Assembly: GCA_016719605.1 (NCBI GenBank)
Contig: JADJYW010000001.1
Span: forward strand, 310,001 to 374,000
DNA length: 64,000 nt
DNA from: Lewinellaceae bacterium
GTDB taxonomy: Bacteria; Bacteroidota; Bacteroidia; Chitinophagales; Saprospiraceae
Direction of reading: 5' to 3'
Notes under the pieces: model-generated
Seen by the model: only the letters and a program-made list of their open reading frames with translations
Told to the model about the DNA's origin: nothing
The model's database searches: none
Made by a program: the position numbers and the translations under genes
In this document: positions 45,941-53,712 of the stretch, piece by piece
Layout: each line of letters opens with the position of its first letter
Position numbering within the stretch: the first letter of the stretch is position 1

Positions 45941-46834
45941 ATGAAAAAAATACCCACGTTGCTCATCACCGGCGCCAATGGTCAGCTCGGCCGGTGCTTC
46001 CAAAACCTGGCGGAGCAGTATCCGCAGTGGCACTTTCTGTTCGTTGATTCCCGCGGGCTGGACGTTACCGATCGCCGCAGCGTGTTTGCTTTTTTTGAAA
46101 AAAATGCACCCGCCTGGTGCCTCAACTGTGCGGCCTACACAGCGGTGGACAAAGCCGAAAGCGAGCCTGCCCGTGCCCGCCGGGTGAATGTCGCCGGCGC
46201 TAAAAATATCGCGGAGGCCTGTGCGCTGCATGGTGTGCCGTTGGTACATTTTTCTACGGACTATGTCTACCACGGCCGACAAAACACGCCCCTCCGGGAG
46301 GATACCCCCGTGCGTCCAAAAAGTGTGTACGCCCGCACCAAACTGGCCGGAGACCGCGCCGTGTTGCGGTATCATCCGTTGTTGGGTATGGTCATCCGCA
46401 CCTCCTGGCTGTATGCGCCGGACGGCCATAACTTTGCCCGCACCATGCACCGTCTCGGTGCTGAACGGCCGGCACTGAACGTCGTGTATGACCAGGTGGG
46501 TACGCCCACTTATGCGCCCGACCTCGCTGAAGCGGTGCTGCATATCATCCAAAAAATTGAACAGGGGGAACTGCCCCGCACGGCTGTAGCCGGACTGTGG
46601 CACTACTCCAACGAGGGGGTTTGTAGCTGGTACGACTTTGCGCAGGCCATCGTGGACATCCTGGCTCTGCCCTGCCGGGTCAACGCCATTGAGACAAAAG
46701 ATTACCCCCTCCCGGCGCCCCGGCCGCCATACAGCGTGCTGAATAAATCGAAAATAAAAGCTGCATTCGGGCTGGATATTCCGCATTGGCGCCGAGGCGT
46801 GGAGCGGTGGTGCCGCGCGGCTGAAAACAAATAA
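45941..46834 (+). CDS. rmlD: dTDP-4-dehydrorhamnose reductase
   Basis: NADPH-dependent SDR-type enzyme for dTDP-L-rhamnose, 297 aa. The Rossmann motif LLITGANGQLGRCFQ is at the N-terminus; CLNCAAYTAVDKAESE and FSTDYVYHG (catalytic Thr-Asp-Tyr), SVYARTKLAGDRAVL (YxxxK) and MVIRTSWLYAPDGHNF follow. rmlA, rmlB and rmlC are not in the window. The start at 45941 (MKKIPTLLIT) is preferred. It converges with recO, with only 5 bp between stops. Confidence 0.92.
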   Translation: MKKIPTLLITGANGQLGRCFQNLAEQYPQWHFLFVDSRGLDVTDRRSVFAFFEKNAPAWCLNCAAYTAVDKAESEPARARRVNVAGAKNIAEACALHGVPLVHFSTDYVYHGRQNTPLREDTPVRPKSVYARTKLAGDRAVLRYHPLLGMVIRTSWLYAPDGHNFARTMHRLGAERPALNVVYDQVGTPTYAPDLAEAVLHIIQKIEQGELPRTAVAGLWHYSNEGVCSWYDFAQAIVDILALPCRVNAIETKDYPLPAPRPPYSVLNKSKIKAAFGLDIPHWRRGVERWCRAAENK

Positions 46835-46839
46835 AAAAA

Positions 46840-47568
46840 CTATCCTTCCAGCACCATTTCCAGCACATCCGGGGTGTGTATATCGGAGAAACCCGGCACG
46901 TGCAGCTGGTAAAACCGGAGCAGCCCATCCAGCAGGGCTTTGCGTTCGGGGCGGGAGAGTGCCACCTCATGGCAGTGGTGCACGGGTTTGTCCAGGAGTT
47001 CGAGCAGCGGCATGGCTTGTACGGGTTCCAGGTACTGAGCATGCATGGGCTGTGTGGGCAAAAACACCCCTTCTTGCAAGTCAAAAAACACTTCGGAGGC
47101 CGGCTCGCCTTGCGGCTGAAAACCGAGATGGCCCGACAGGTGCAGCAGGAAATGCAGGTGCAGGTTGGCGATGGGCTGTTCCGTGCTGTCGAGCCAGCGC
47201 AGGTTGTCCAGCAAAAACTCGAATAACGCCGGGTTTTCCTCGCCCGCGTGGATGCTTTTGCGGCATATTTCCGCCAGGAACAGCGCAACGGCGCCGCGCC
47301 GGATGTCGAACGGGATTTGGCTGAATACCTCCGATGCGCGCATTTCTTTCAGGCGGTTCAGGTGCTCGTCGGCATCGCGGAAATAACTGACCAAGTCCAC
47401 CACCATCATGGGCTGAAACAACCCGAACGGCATCCGCGCTTTGGCGGTGCGCACCCCGCCGCCGATGAAGGAACGAAGCCCCTTTTCCTCGGTGAAAATA
47501 TCGGCGATCACGCTCGTTTCGCCGTACCTCAGCGTGCGAAAAACGATACCACGGGTTTGTAAAAGCAT
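46840..47568 (-). CDS. recO: DNA repair protein RecO
   Basis: Recombination mediator that loads RecA with RecR; 242 aa. The N-terminal OB fold is MLLQTRGIVFRTLRYGETSVIADIFTEEKGLRSFIGGGVR; helical segments FLAEICRKSIHAGEENPALFEFL and a C-terminal VPGFSDIHTPDVLEMVLEG complete it. The zinc-finger Cys set of some RecO proteins is absent, as in other Bacteroidota. The start is the ATG at 47568, 2 nt downstream of a repeat array. Confidence 0.9.
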   Translation of the reverse strand: MLLQTRGIVFRTLRYGETSVIADIFTEEKGLRSFIGGGVRTAKARMPFGLFQPMMVVDLVSYFRDADEHLNRLKEMRASEVFSQIPFDIRRGAVALFLAEICRKSIHAGEENPALFEFLLDNLRWLDSTEQPIANLHLHFLLHLSGHLGFQPQGEPASEVFFDLQEGVFLPTQPMHAQYLEPVQAMPLLELLDKPVHHCHEVALSRPERKALLDGLLRFYQLHVPGFSDIHTPDVLEMVLEG

Positions 47569-47570
47569 GC

Positions 47571-47635
47571 TGGTTGGAGGGTTTCTGGTTGGAAGGTTGG
47601 AGGGTTTCTGGTTGGAGGGTTTCTGGTTGGAAGGT
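47571..47635 (-). repeat. 15-bp CCAACCAGAAACCCT array before recO
   Basis: Four to five copies on the minus strand fill the gap between the MtfA-like gene and recO and end 2 nt before the recO ATG, in sense orientation. Confidence 0.9.
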
Positions 47636-48456
47636 TACGGCTTAAAAATCCGGTCGAGGGCGACTGCTTTTTCGGGGAGCACTGCCCGGAACTGTTCCGG
47701 GAATGTAAAATAGTGATGTATCGCTACGGGCAGCGGTTCCACGCCCGCCATCCCGATCACGGATTCGATATGCTCGCGGGACATCAGGCTGATGGCCTGT
47801 AATCTGGCCCAGATATCCTCCGCCGACAAATCGGGGTACGCCTCGGCGGGGTATGTCAGCACAAAAGCCTTGGCATACTCGTGCAGGCCGATGTTGTACA
47901 GTGTGCCCGGCTGAAAAAAAGCAGGCATCAGTTGTTCGGCTGAAAAAAGCAGGCAGCCATCTTCCTGGTGCAATTCCGAAGCATGCAGGTAATCGTGCTC
48001 CGGCGACGGGAATGGCAGCGGGTAAACAATCACTTTTTCAAACTTATCGAACAGTATCGCGGGGCGGTTGAAGGTCAGGGTCACTGCCTGGGTGGCTATG
48101 GCCAATTGCACATCCGGCGGCACGGTCTCGTCGGGCCAGGCCACGGGCATCCACTCCGTGCCCATCATGCACAGCGCCACCCGGTCGCGGAAACGCTGCT
48201 GCCCGGCAGCATCCAGGCGCCGATAAAATCCGGAAAAACGCTCCAGCAAACTCCGCAACCCTACCGACAACGCCGGTGGGCGACGCGAATACCACCACCA
48301 ATTGATCTGCGGAGCAAACGCCCAGATCAGACCGGCCACCAATACAAACGGGATGATACCGGGGGCGTTGTCGCTGTCCTTCCAGGCGAGATAGAGAAAA
48401 AACAAGGCGCCGCCCACAAACGGCGCTGCAAGCAGATTGGCGAATATTTGACGCAT
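47635..48456 (-). CDS. MtfA-like membrane protein with altered zinc motif
   Basis: 273 aa. Two N-terminal membrane helices (LLAAPFVGGALFFLYLAW, IIPFVLVAGLIWAFAP) precede a domain resembling MtfA/M90 zinc peptidases: IATQAVTLTFNRPAILFDKFEKVIVYP and NIGLHEYAKAFVLTYP. The canonical HExxH motif reads HEYAK here (K196 in place of the second His), so metal binding is doubtful. A change from His to Lys needs two base changes. Function unknown. The start at 48456 (MRQIFANLLA) directly follows a repeat array; upstream codons would translate the repeat and the antisense of tRNA-Phe. Confidence 0.65.
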   Translation of the reverse strand: MRQIFANLLAAPFVGGALFFLYLAWKDSDNAPGIIPFVLVAGLIWAFAPQINWWWYSRRPPALSVGLRSLLERFSGFYRRLDAAGQQRFRDRVALCMMGTEWMPVAWPDETVPPDVQLAIATQAVTLTFNRPAILFDKFEKVIVYPLPFPSPEHDYLHASELHQEDGCLLFSAEQLMPAFFQPGTLYNIGLHEYAKAFVLTYPAEAYPDLSAEDIWARLQAISLMSREHIESVIGMAGVEPLPVAIHHYFTFPEQFRAVLPEKAVALDRIFKP

Positions 48457-48460
48457 GATT

Positions 48461-48497
48461 AGTTTTGAGTTTTGAGTTTTGAGTTTTGAGTTTTTTT
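48461..48497 (-). repeat. ACTCAAAAC array before the MtfA-like gene
   Basis: Four copies read on the minus strand, ending 4-5 nt before the ATG at 48456. Confidence 0.9.
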
Positions 48498-48627
48498 GTG
48501 GTCTGCAACCAGACAATTGACAAGGAGAATTGGCAAACAGGTCGGCGAAAGTAAGGTGATTGTGCACGGCAACTTGCTTTGCCAAAAAAAATGTCTCGCG
48601 GGCTTGTTCTTTTGATTGGAGGGCTGT

Positions 48628-48635
48628 TACCTTTG
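48628..48635 (+). promoter_or_regulatory. tRNA-Phe promoter -7 element
   Basis: TACCTTTG, exact TAnnTTTG match, 18 nt upstream of the tRNA. Confidence 0.55.
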
Positions 48636-48653
48636 CCGCCGCTTTACGAGCAT

Positions 48654-48726
48654 GGTACCTTAGCTCAGCTGGTAGAGCAATGGACTGAAAATCCATGTGT
48701 CCCCAGTTCGATTCTGGGAGGTACCA
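48654..48726 (+). tRNA. tRNA-Phe (GAA)
   Basis: Full cloverleaf: acceptor GGTACCT/AGGTACC, D arm AGCTCAGCTGGTAGAGC, anticodon stem ATGGA/TCCAT with loop CTGAAAA (anticodon GAA), T arm with GTTCGATTC. The 3' CCA is not encoded. Confidence 0.98.
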
Positions 48727-48773
48727 CAAAAAGGGGTTTAAAAGCAAGATTTTAAACTCCGAATGTAAAAGCG

Positions 48774-48813
48774 GAAGTCCCGGAGGAGCATATCCCTCGG
48801 GGCTTTTTTTTTA
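48774..48813 (+). terminator. Terminator downstream of tRNA-Phe
   Basis: AGTCCCGGAGG pairs imperfectly with CCCTCGGGGCT and is followed by nine T. A small hairpin GTTTAAAA/TTTTAAAC lies before it. Confidence 0.75.
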
Positions 48814-48841
48814 ATTTTAATTGCTGCACAAGAGTACTTTT

Positions 48842-48907
48842 CACCGCAAAGACGCAGCACTTTTTCTACCAGTATGTTTTCTCCACGTCTCTGCGCCTCC
48901 GCGGTAA
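48842..48907. repeat. Inverted ACCGCAGAGGCGCAGAG-family fragment
   Basis: CACCGCAAAGACGCAG on the left and CTCTGCGCCTCCGCGGT on the right: a diverged copy of the family that fills 54.9-55.3 kb. Confidence 0.6.
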
Positions 48908-48910
48908 AAT

Positions 48911-48956
48911 AACTCAAAACTCAAAACTCAAAACTCGAAACTCAAAACTCAAAACT
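48911..48956 (+). repeat. ACTCAAAAC array before lpxK
   Basis: Five copies (one as ACTCGAAAC) in sense orientation, ending 5 nt before the GTG start of lpxK. Confidence 0.9.
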
Positions 48957-48961
48957 GAGAA

Positions 48962-50029
48962 GTGTCCGACGATATAGTCATTCGAATCTTGCTGTTGCCT
49001 TTTGCCTTGTTGTACGGGCTGGGGGTTGGTATCCGCAATGTGCTGTACCGCATTGGCGCGTTGCGGAGCGTTCGGTTTGATCTGCCGGTTATTTCCATCG
49101 GTAACCTGACGGTGGGCGGTGCGGGCAAAAGTCCACACATCGAGTATCTCGTTCGCTGGCTGGATCAGTACATTCAGGTAGCAGTACTGAGTCGCGGCTA
49201 CGGCCGCAAAACACACGGCTACCTGCCCGTTACGGTGGTGGATACGGTGGAACAGGTGGGCGACGAGCCACTGCAGTTCAAACGAAAATTTCCCAATGTG
49301 CCCATCAGCGTCAGCGAAAGCCGCGCGCTCGGTGTGCCGGAACTGGTCAAACGCAACCCCGAAACCCAGTGCGTTCTGCTGGACGACGCTTTTCAGCACC
49401 TGGCCGTCACCCCGGGGCTGAATATCCTGCTCACGGAGTTTAGTCGCCCGTTTACCCGCGACTGGCTGCTGCCGGCCGGCCGGCTGCGCGAGGGACGTTT
49501 TGAGTACCGCCGGGCCGATATTATCATCGTGACCAAGTGCCCCGCCAACCTGACCAACAAGCAGCGCTCCGATATGCTCCGGGAAATTGATCCGTTCCCG
49601 CGCCAGCGCGTTTTTTTCTCCCAGTACCGCTATGGCCTGCCGTACGACATGCTCCGCCCCGACCTGCGCCGTGCGCTCGATTTGCAGACGGAAGTACTGC
49701 TCGTCAGCGCTATTGCCAATACAGATTACCTGTTGCAATACCTTGGCCAAACCGTGCGCTCCGTGCAGGCGTTCGAGTTTTCCGACCACCACTACTTCGA
49801 CGAGGCCGACCTGAATACGGTGCGCAAACGTTTCGAGGTGATGCCGGGTCAAAATAAAATCATCCTCACCACCGAAAAGGACGCCACCCGCCTCGAACTG
49901 CACGCCGATTACCTTTGGAAACAAAACCTGCCCATCTATGTCCTGCCGGCCGAGGTGGAATTTGACGGCAACGACGAGGCCGAGTTCCAGGCGGAGGTAC
50001 GGCGGTTCATGCTGGAATTTAAAGTTTGA
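48962..50029 (+). CDS. lpxK: Tetraacyldisaccharide 4'-kinase
   Basis: Phosphorylates the lipid A precursor at the 4' position at the inner membrane; 355 aa. A short N-terminal membrane anchor (VIRILLLPFALLYGLGVGI) precedes the kinase core: VISIGNLTVGGAGKSPHIEYLV (Walker A-like P-loop), VAVLSRGYGRKTHGYLPV, GDEPLQFKRKFP, VLLDDAFQHLAV, ILTTEKDATRL. The start is GTG at 48962, directly after a repeat array; no in-frame ATG fits better. Confidence 0.95.
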   Translation: MSDDIVIRILLLPFALLYGLGVGIRNVLYRIGALRSVRFDLPVISIGNLTVGGAGKSPHIEYLVRWLDQYIQVAVLSRGYGRKTHGYLPVTVVDTVEQVGDEPLQFKRKFPNVPISVSESRALGVPELVKRNPETQCVLLDDAFQHLAVTPGLNILLTEFSRPFTRDWLLPAGRLREGRFEYRRADIIIVTKCPANLTNKQRSDMLREIDPFPRQRVFFSQYRYGLPYDMLRPDLRRALDLQTEVLLVSAIANTDYLLQYLGQTVRSVQAFEFSDHHYFDEADLNTVRKRFEVMPGQNKIILTTEKDATRLELHADYLWKQNLPIYVLPAEVEFDGNDEAEFQAEVRRFMLEFKV

Positions 50030-50091
50030 AAACAGCGGAAATCCGCCATGCTGCATCTGCCAGGAAACACATTTAAAATTTCCTGATTCCC

Positions 50092-52749
50092 ATGGAGCGC
50101 TCTTCTCTATTCCGCACGCTGCTTTTTGCCGGCCTCTTCCTTCCTGCGTTGCATACCTTCGCTCAACCCTGCAATTTCCCGGTTACTATCGAGTATATAC
50201 CACCACTATGCCAATCGGAAGAATCGCAGATGTTCTGGGGGATACCTGACGGCGGCACCTGGTACGGCCCGTCTGTAAGCCCCGACGGGTTTGTTGATCT
50301 GACGGCCCTCGCCCCGGGAAACTATCTGGTGCAGTACACCTACACCGATAGTTCCTGCTCCACTACCGTGTCGGAATGGTTTGAGGTGCAGGAGGCGCAT
50401 GAGATCACCGCAACCTTCCTGGATACATTCGACTGTAACAACCCGCAACCCGTTCGGATTCAGGTGACGTCCACCGGCTCCAAAACCGACTGGAGCGGCC
50501 CGGGCGGAAGCGGTTCCTTTTTTGGCAGTTCAAAAATAATTTTGGTGCCTAAAGCCGGGGAGTACACGTTCACGACGGCGGGCGGCGGGCTTCGGTGCCC
50601 GGTCACCGTGAAGGCATCGGCGCCGCAAATCAATACCCTGCCGGTCACGGCACAGGATTGTACACCGTGCAACATGGGCAATATCCAGCTGTGTGTGGAC
50701 ACCATCCCGCCGGGTGCATCTGTAGGTTGGTCGTATGACAATTTCGGGTACTCCAACCACCCGACCAAACTGGTTTTAGCGGCCGGGACGTATTATGTAC
50801 GGCTCACCGACTCGGTCAGTACCTGCGTCAGCCGGGACACGATTTATGTGCCGTTCACCAAAAACTCCACGCCAAGTGTGAACGCCGGCTCCGATTATGC
50901 CATCATTTGCGGCGGGATCAATTACCTCAATGGCGCTCCGGCTTCGGATAGTATCGTGTCGGTACTCTGGTACACTGCCGACGGAAATATACTGGATACA
51001 CCCAACCAAAGAAATCCTCGTATTGACCAGCCCGGTACCTATATTTTTCACGCCTACAATTCATTCACAGGCTGCGGGAATCGGGATACCTGCATCGTTT
51101 CACCGTATTTGAACACGTTCCCACATGATTCAGTCACCGCTATTATTTGCCAGGGCGACACCCTGCTCGGATATTCCAAAAGCGGGAAATATGTTGACCG
51201 CTTCGATATCGGGACAGATTGCGACAGTTTTCGCGTGCTGCTCCTGACGGTACTGCCGCCAGTGGCCACCGCCATTTCTCAAACCATCTGCGCCGGAGAA
51301 ACCTTCGAAGGCTACGCCGCGACGGGCATTTTCACCGATGTGCTCACCGGTGCCGACGGCTGCGACAGCATGCGCACGCTGGACCTGACGGTGCTGCCGC
51401 CGAACGAAACCGCCATTTCCCAAACCATTTGCGCCGGAGAAACCTTCGAGGGCTACGCGGCGACGGGTATTTTCACCGATGTATTTGCCGCGGAAAATGG
51501 TTGCGACAGCACCCGCACGCTGAACCTGACGGTGCTGCCGCCGAACGAAACCGCTATTTCCCAAACCATCTGCGCCGGGGAAACCTTCGAGGGCTACGCG
51601 GTCTCGGGCGTTTTCACCGATGTATTTGCCGGCGCCGACGGTTGCGACAGCACGCGCACGCTCGACCTGACGGTGCTGCCGCCAGTGGCCACCGCCGTTT
51701 CCCAAACGATCTGCGCCGGGGAAACCTTCGAGGGCTATGCGGCCTCGGGTATTTTCACCGATGTATTTGCCGGCGCCGACGGTTGCGACAGCACGCGCAC
51801 GCTGAACCTGACGGTGCTGCCGCCGAACGAAACCGCCATTTCCCAAACCATTTGCGCCGGAGAAACCTTCGAAGGCTACGCTGCGACGGGCATTTTCACC
51901 GACGTATTTGCCGCGGAAAACGGTTGCGACAGCACGCGCACGCTCGACCTGACGGTGCTGCCGCCAGTGGCCACCGCCATTTCTCAAACCATCTGTGCCG
52001 GGGAAACCTTCGAGGGCTATGCGGCCTCGGGCGTTTTCACCGATGTGTTTGCCGGCGAAAACGGTTGCGACAGCACGCGCACGCTGAACCTGACGGTGCT
52101 GCCGCCGAACGAAACCGCCATTTCCCAAACCATTTGCGCCGGGGAAACCTTCGAGGGCTACGCCGCGACGGGCATTTTCACCGATGTGCTCACCGGCGCC
52201 GACGGTTGCGACAGCACCCGCACGCTGGACCTGACGGTGCTGGATTCTATTTTGGTAGATTTTGTTGTAATCATCCCGTCTACCGGCGCCAACGGTTCGG
52301 TTAGTATCCTGCTGGTGGATGGTGGTCTGCTGCCCTACGCATTTTCCTGGAGTACCGGCGATACCAGCCCGTTTATCGCACAGCTCGCGCCGGGTATGTA
52401 CACGGTCACGATATCGGATGCTGCCGGATGCCTGCTCGTGGATAGTTTTTTGGTCGGCATGATTTCCGGGACAGACACGGAACAGGAGCCGGCCGGGCGT
52501 ATTTTATTTTCACCAAATCCGGTACGTCCCGGCCAAACCCTGCGCGCACAGCCGTCGGAAAACGCTCCGCGTCTTCTGGAATGTGTACTTTGGGATGCCC
52601 GGGGGAGACGCGTGTATCGCTGGGAAACACCCGACGCGATCCGGCAGTTTTCACTCGAAATGCCCGCCACGATAGCCCCCGGCATGTATTTTCTGGAAAT
52701 TCAGCAGGAAGGACGCCGGCGAATGAGTCAAAAACTGCTGGTCGAGTGA
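50092..52749 (+). CDS. T9SS type A-sorted surface protein with seven near-identical repeats
   Basis: 885 aa. The signal peptide (TLLFAGLFLPALHTFAQ) is followed by Ig-like domains with Cys pairs. Seven tandem 47-aa repeats (51264-52244) of the pattern SQTICAGETFEGY...FTD...GCDS..TL.LTVLPP follow, preceded by one degenerate copy. A SprB-like segment (LPYAFSWSTGDTSPFI, LAPGMYTVTISDAAGCLLVDSF) comes next and the type A sorting domain (ILFSPNPVRPGQTLRA, APGMYFLEIQQEGRRRM) ends the protein. Likely a surface adhesin; ligand unknown. It is convergent with murQ, with 4 nt between stops. Confidence 0.85.
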   Translation: MERSSLFRTLLFAGLFLPALHTFAQPCNFPVTIEYIPPLCQSEESQMFWGIPDGGTWYGPSVSPDGFVDLTALAPGNYLVQYTYTDSSCSTTVSEWFEVQEAHEITATFLDTFDCNNPQPVRIQVTSTGSKTDWSGPGGSGSFFGSSKIILVPKAGEYTFTTAGGGLRCPVTVKASAPQINTLPVTAQDCTPCNMGNIQLCVDTIPPGASVGWSYDNFGYSNHPTKLVLAAGTYYVRLTDSVSTCVSRDTIYVPFTKNSTPSVNAGSDYAIICGGINYLNGAPASDSIVSVLWYTADGNILDTPNQRNPRIDQPGTYIFHAYNSFTGCGNRDTCIVSPYLNTFPHDSVTAIICQGDTLLGYSKSGKYVDRFDIGTDCDSFRVLLLTVLPPVATAISQTICAGETFEGYAATGIFTDVLTGADGCDSMRTLDLTVLPPNETAISQTICAGETFEGYAATGIFTDVFAAENGCDSTRTLNLTVLPPNETAISQTICAGETFEGYAVSGVFTDVFAGADGCDSTRTLDLTVLPPVATAVSQTICAGETFEGYAASGIFTDVFAGADGCDSTRTLNLTVLPPNETAISQTICAGETFEGYAATGIFTDVFAAENGCDSTRTLDLTVLPPVATAISQTICAGETFEGYAASGVFTDVFAGENGCDSTRTLNLTVLPPNETAISQTICAGETFEGYAATGIFTDVLTGADGCDSTRTLDLTVLDSILVDFVVIIPSTGANGSVSILLVDGGLLPYAFSWSTGDTSPFIAQLAPGMYTVTISDAAGCLLVDSFLVGMISGTDTEQEPAGRILFSPNPVRPGQTLRAQPSENAPRLLECVLWDARGRRVYRWETPDAIRQFSLEMPATIAPGMYFLEIQQEGRRRMSQKLLVE
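51264..52244 (+). repeat. Seven 141-bp tandem repeats inside the surface protein gene
   Basis: Units of 141 bp (47 codons) that differ at few positions, mostly in two blocks (LTGAD/FAAEN/FAGAD/FAGEN and VLPPN/VLPPV). The unit is a multiple of three and stop-free in several frames, which creates long false open frames on both strands. Confidence 0.93.
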
Positions 52750-52753
52750 TGCA

Positions 52754-53563
52754 TCATTTCGGGTCAAACGCCAGCACGGCTTCGCGTACATTTCCGTATT
52801 GCAGCAGCAGCTGTTGCGCAGCGGCATAGTCCAGTCCGGTGGCCTGCATGACCATTTGTGTCCCGCGGTCCACGAGTTTGTTGTTGCTGAGTTGCATGTC
52901 CACCATTTTGTTGTCCTGCACCCGCCCCAGCCGGATCATCGCCGCCGTGGAGATCATGTTCAGCACCAACTTCTGGGCGGTACCGGCTTTCATGCGCGTG
53001 CTGCCGGTTACAAACTCCGGGCCGGTGACCACCAGCACCGGGAAATCTGCTTCCGCCAGCACGGGCGCCCCGGGGTTGCAGGTGATGCAGCCGGTAGCAA
53101 TGCCGCGATCCCGGCAGGCGCGCAACCCCTGCACCACATACGGCGTGGTACCCGAAGCGGCGATGCCGACGACGAGGTCTTGCGCATCCACCCGGTGGGC
53201 GCACAAATCGTCCCAGGCCTGGGTGGGGCTGTCTTCGGCGCCTTCCACGGCTTTGCGGATAGCGCCGTCGCCGCCGGCGATGAGGCCAACCACCCAAGCG
53301 GGCGGCACGCCGTAGGTGGGCGGAATTTCGGAGGCGTCGAGGATGCCCAGTCGCCCGCTGGTGCCCGCGCCGATGTAAAACAACCGCCCGCCCGCGCGCA
53401 TGCGCAGCACAATGACTTCCACCAAGGCCTCTATTTGCGGGATGGCTTTTTCAACAGCCGTCGGCACGGTTTTGTCTTCGGCGTTGATGTGCGTCAGCAG
53501 TTCCGCTACCGGCATTTTTTCCAGGCTTCGGTACCGCGAAGCGCTTTCGGTTATCTTTTCCAT
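52754..53563 (-). CDS. murQ: N-acetylmuramic acid 6-phosphate etherase
   Basis: Cleaves the lactyl ether of MurNAc-6-P in cell-wall recycling; 269 aa SIS-domain protein. Motifs: LFYIGAGTSGRLGILDASEIPPTYG, GLIAGGDGAIRKAVEGAEDS (catalytic Glu in GAEDS), VVGIAASGTTPYVV, PEFVTGSTRMKAGTAQKLVLNM. Intact and full length. The partners that make MurNAc-6-P are not in the window. Confidence 0.95.
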   Translation of the reverse strand: MEKITESASRYRSLEKMPVAELLTHINAEDKTVPTAVEKAIPQIEALVEVIVLRMRAGGRLFYIGAGTSGRLGILDASEIPPTYGVPPAWVVGLIAGGDGAIRKAVEGAEDSPTQAWDDLCAHRVDAQDLVVGIAASGTTPYVVQGLRACRDRGIATGCITCNPGAPVLAEADFPVLVVTGPEFVTGSTRMKAGTAQKLVLNMISTAAMIRLGRVQDNKMVDMQLSNNKLVDRGTQMVMQATGLDYAAAQQLLLQYGNVREAVLAFDPK

Positions 53564-53712
53564 GTTCCAGATTTACACTTCATTTGCGGGCATTTACGAG
53601 GCGTTTGTTTTTTTAACAAATTTTCAAAATGCGCTAACATCTTTTATCAAAACGGGAGCAGCCCGGCGCCGCACCTTTCGGTCAAGTTTGGTAAAAGAAA
53701 AAAACGAAAGCC

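Noticed and set aside
48457..48747. N-terminal extension of the MtfA-like protein over tRNA-Phe
   Set aside because: It is the antisense translation of the tRNA and the ACTCAAAAC repeat, a common false call.
51130..52304. Long open frames on both strands across the adhesin repeats
   Set aside because: They are by-products of a stop-free 141-bp unit repeated seven times; their translations are Arg/His/Gly-rich and resemble no protein.
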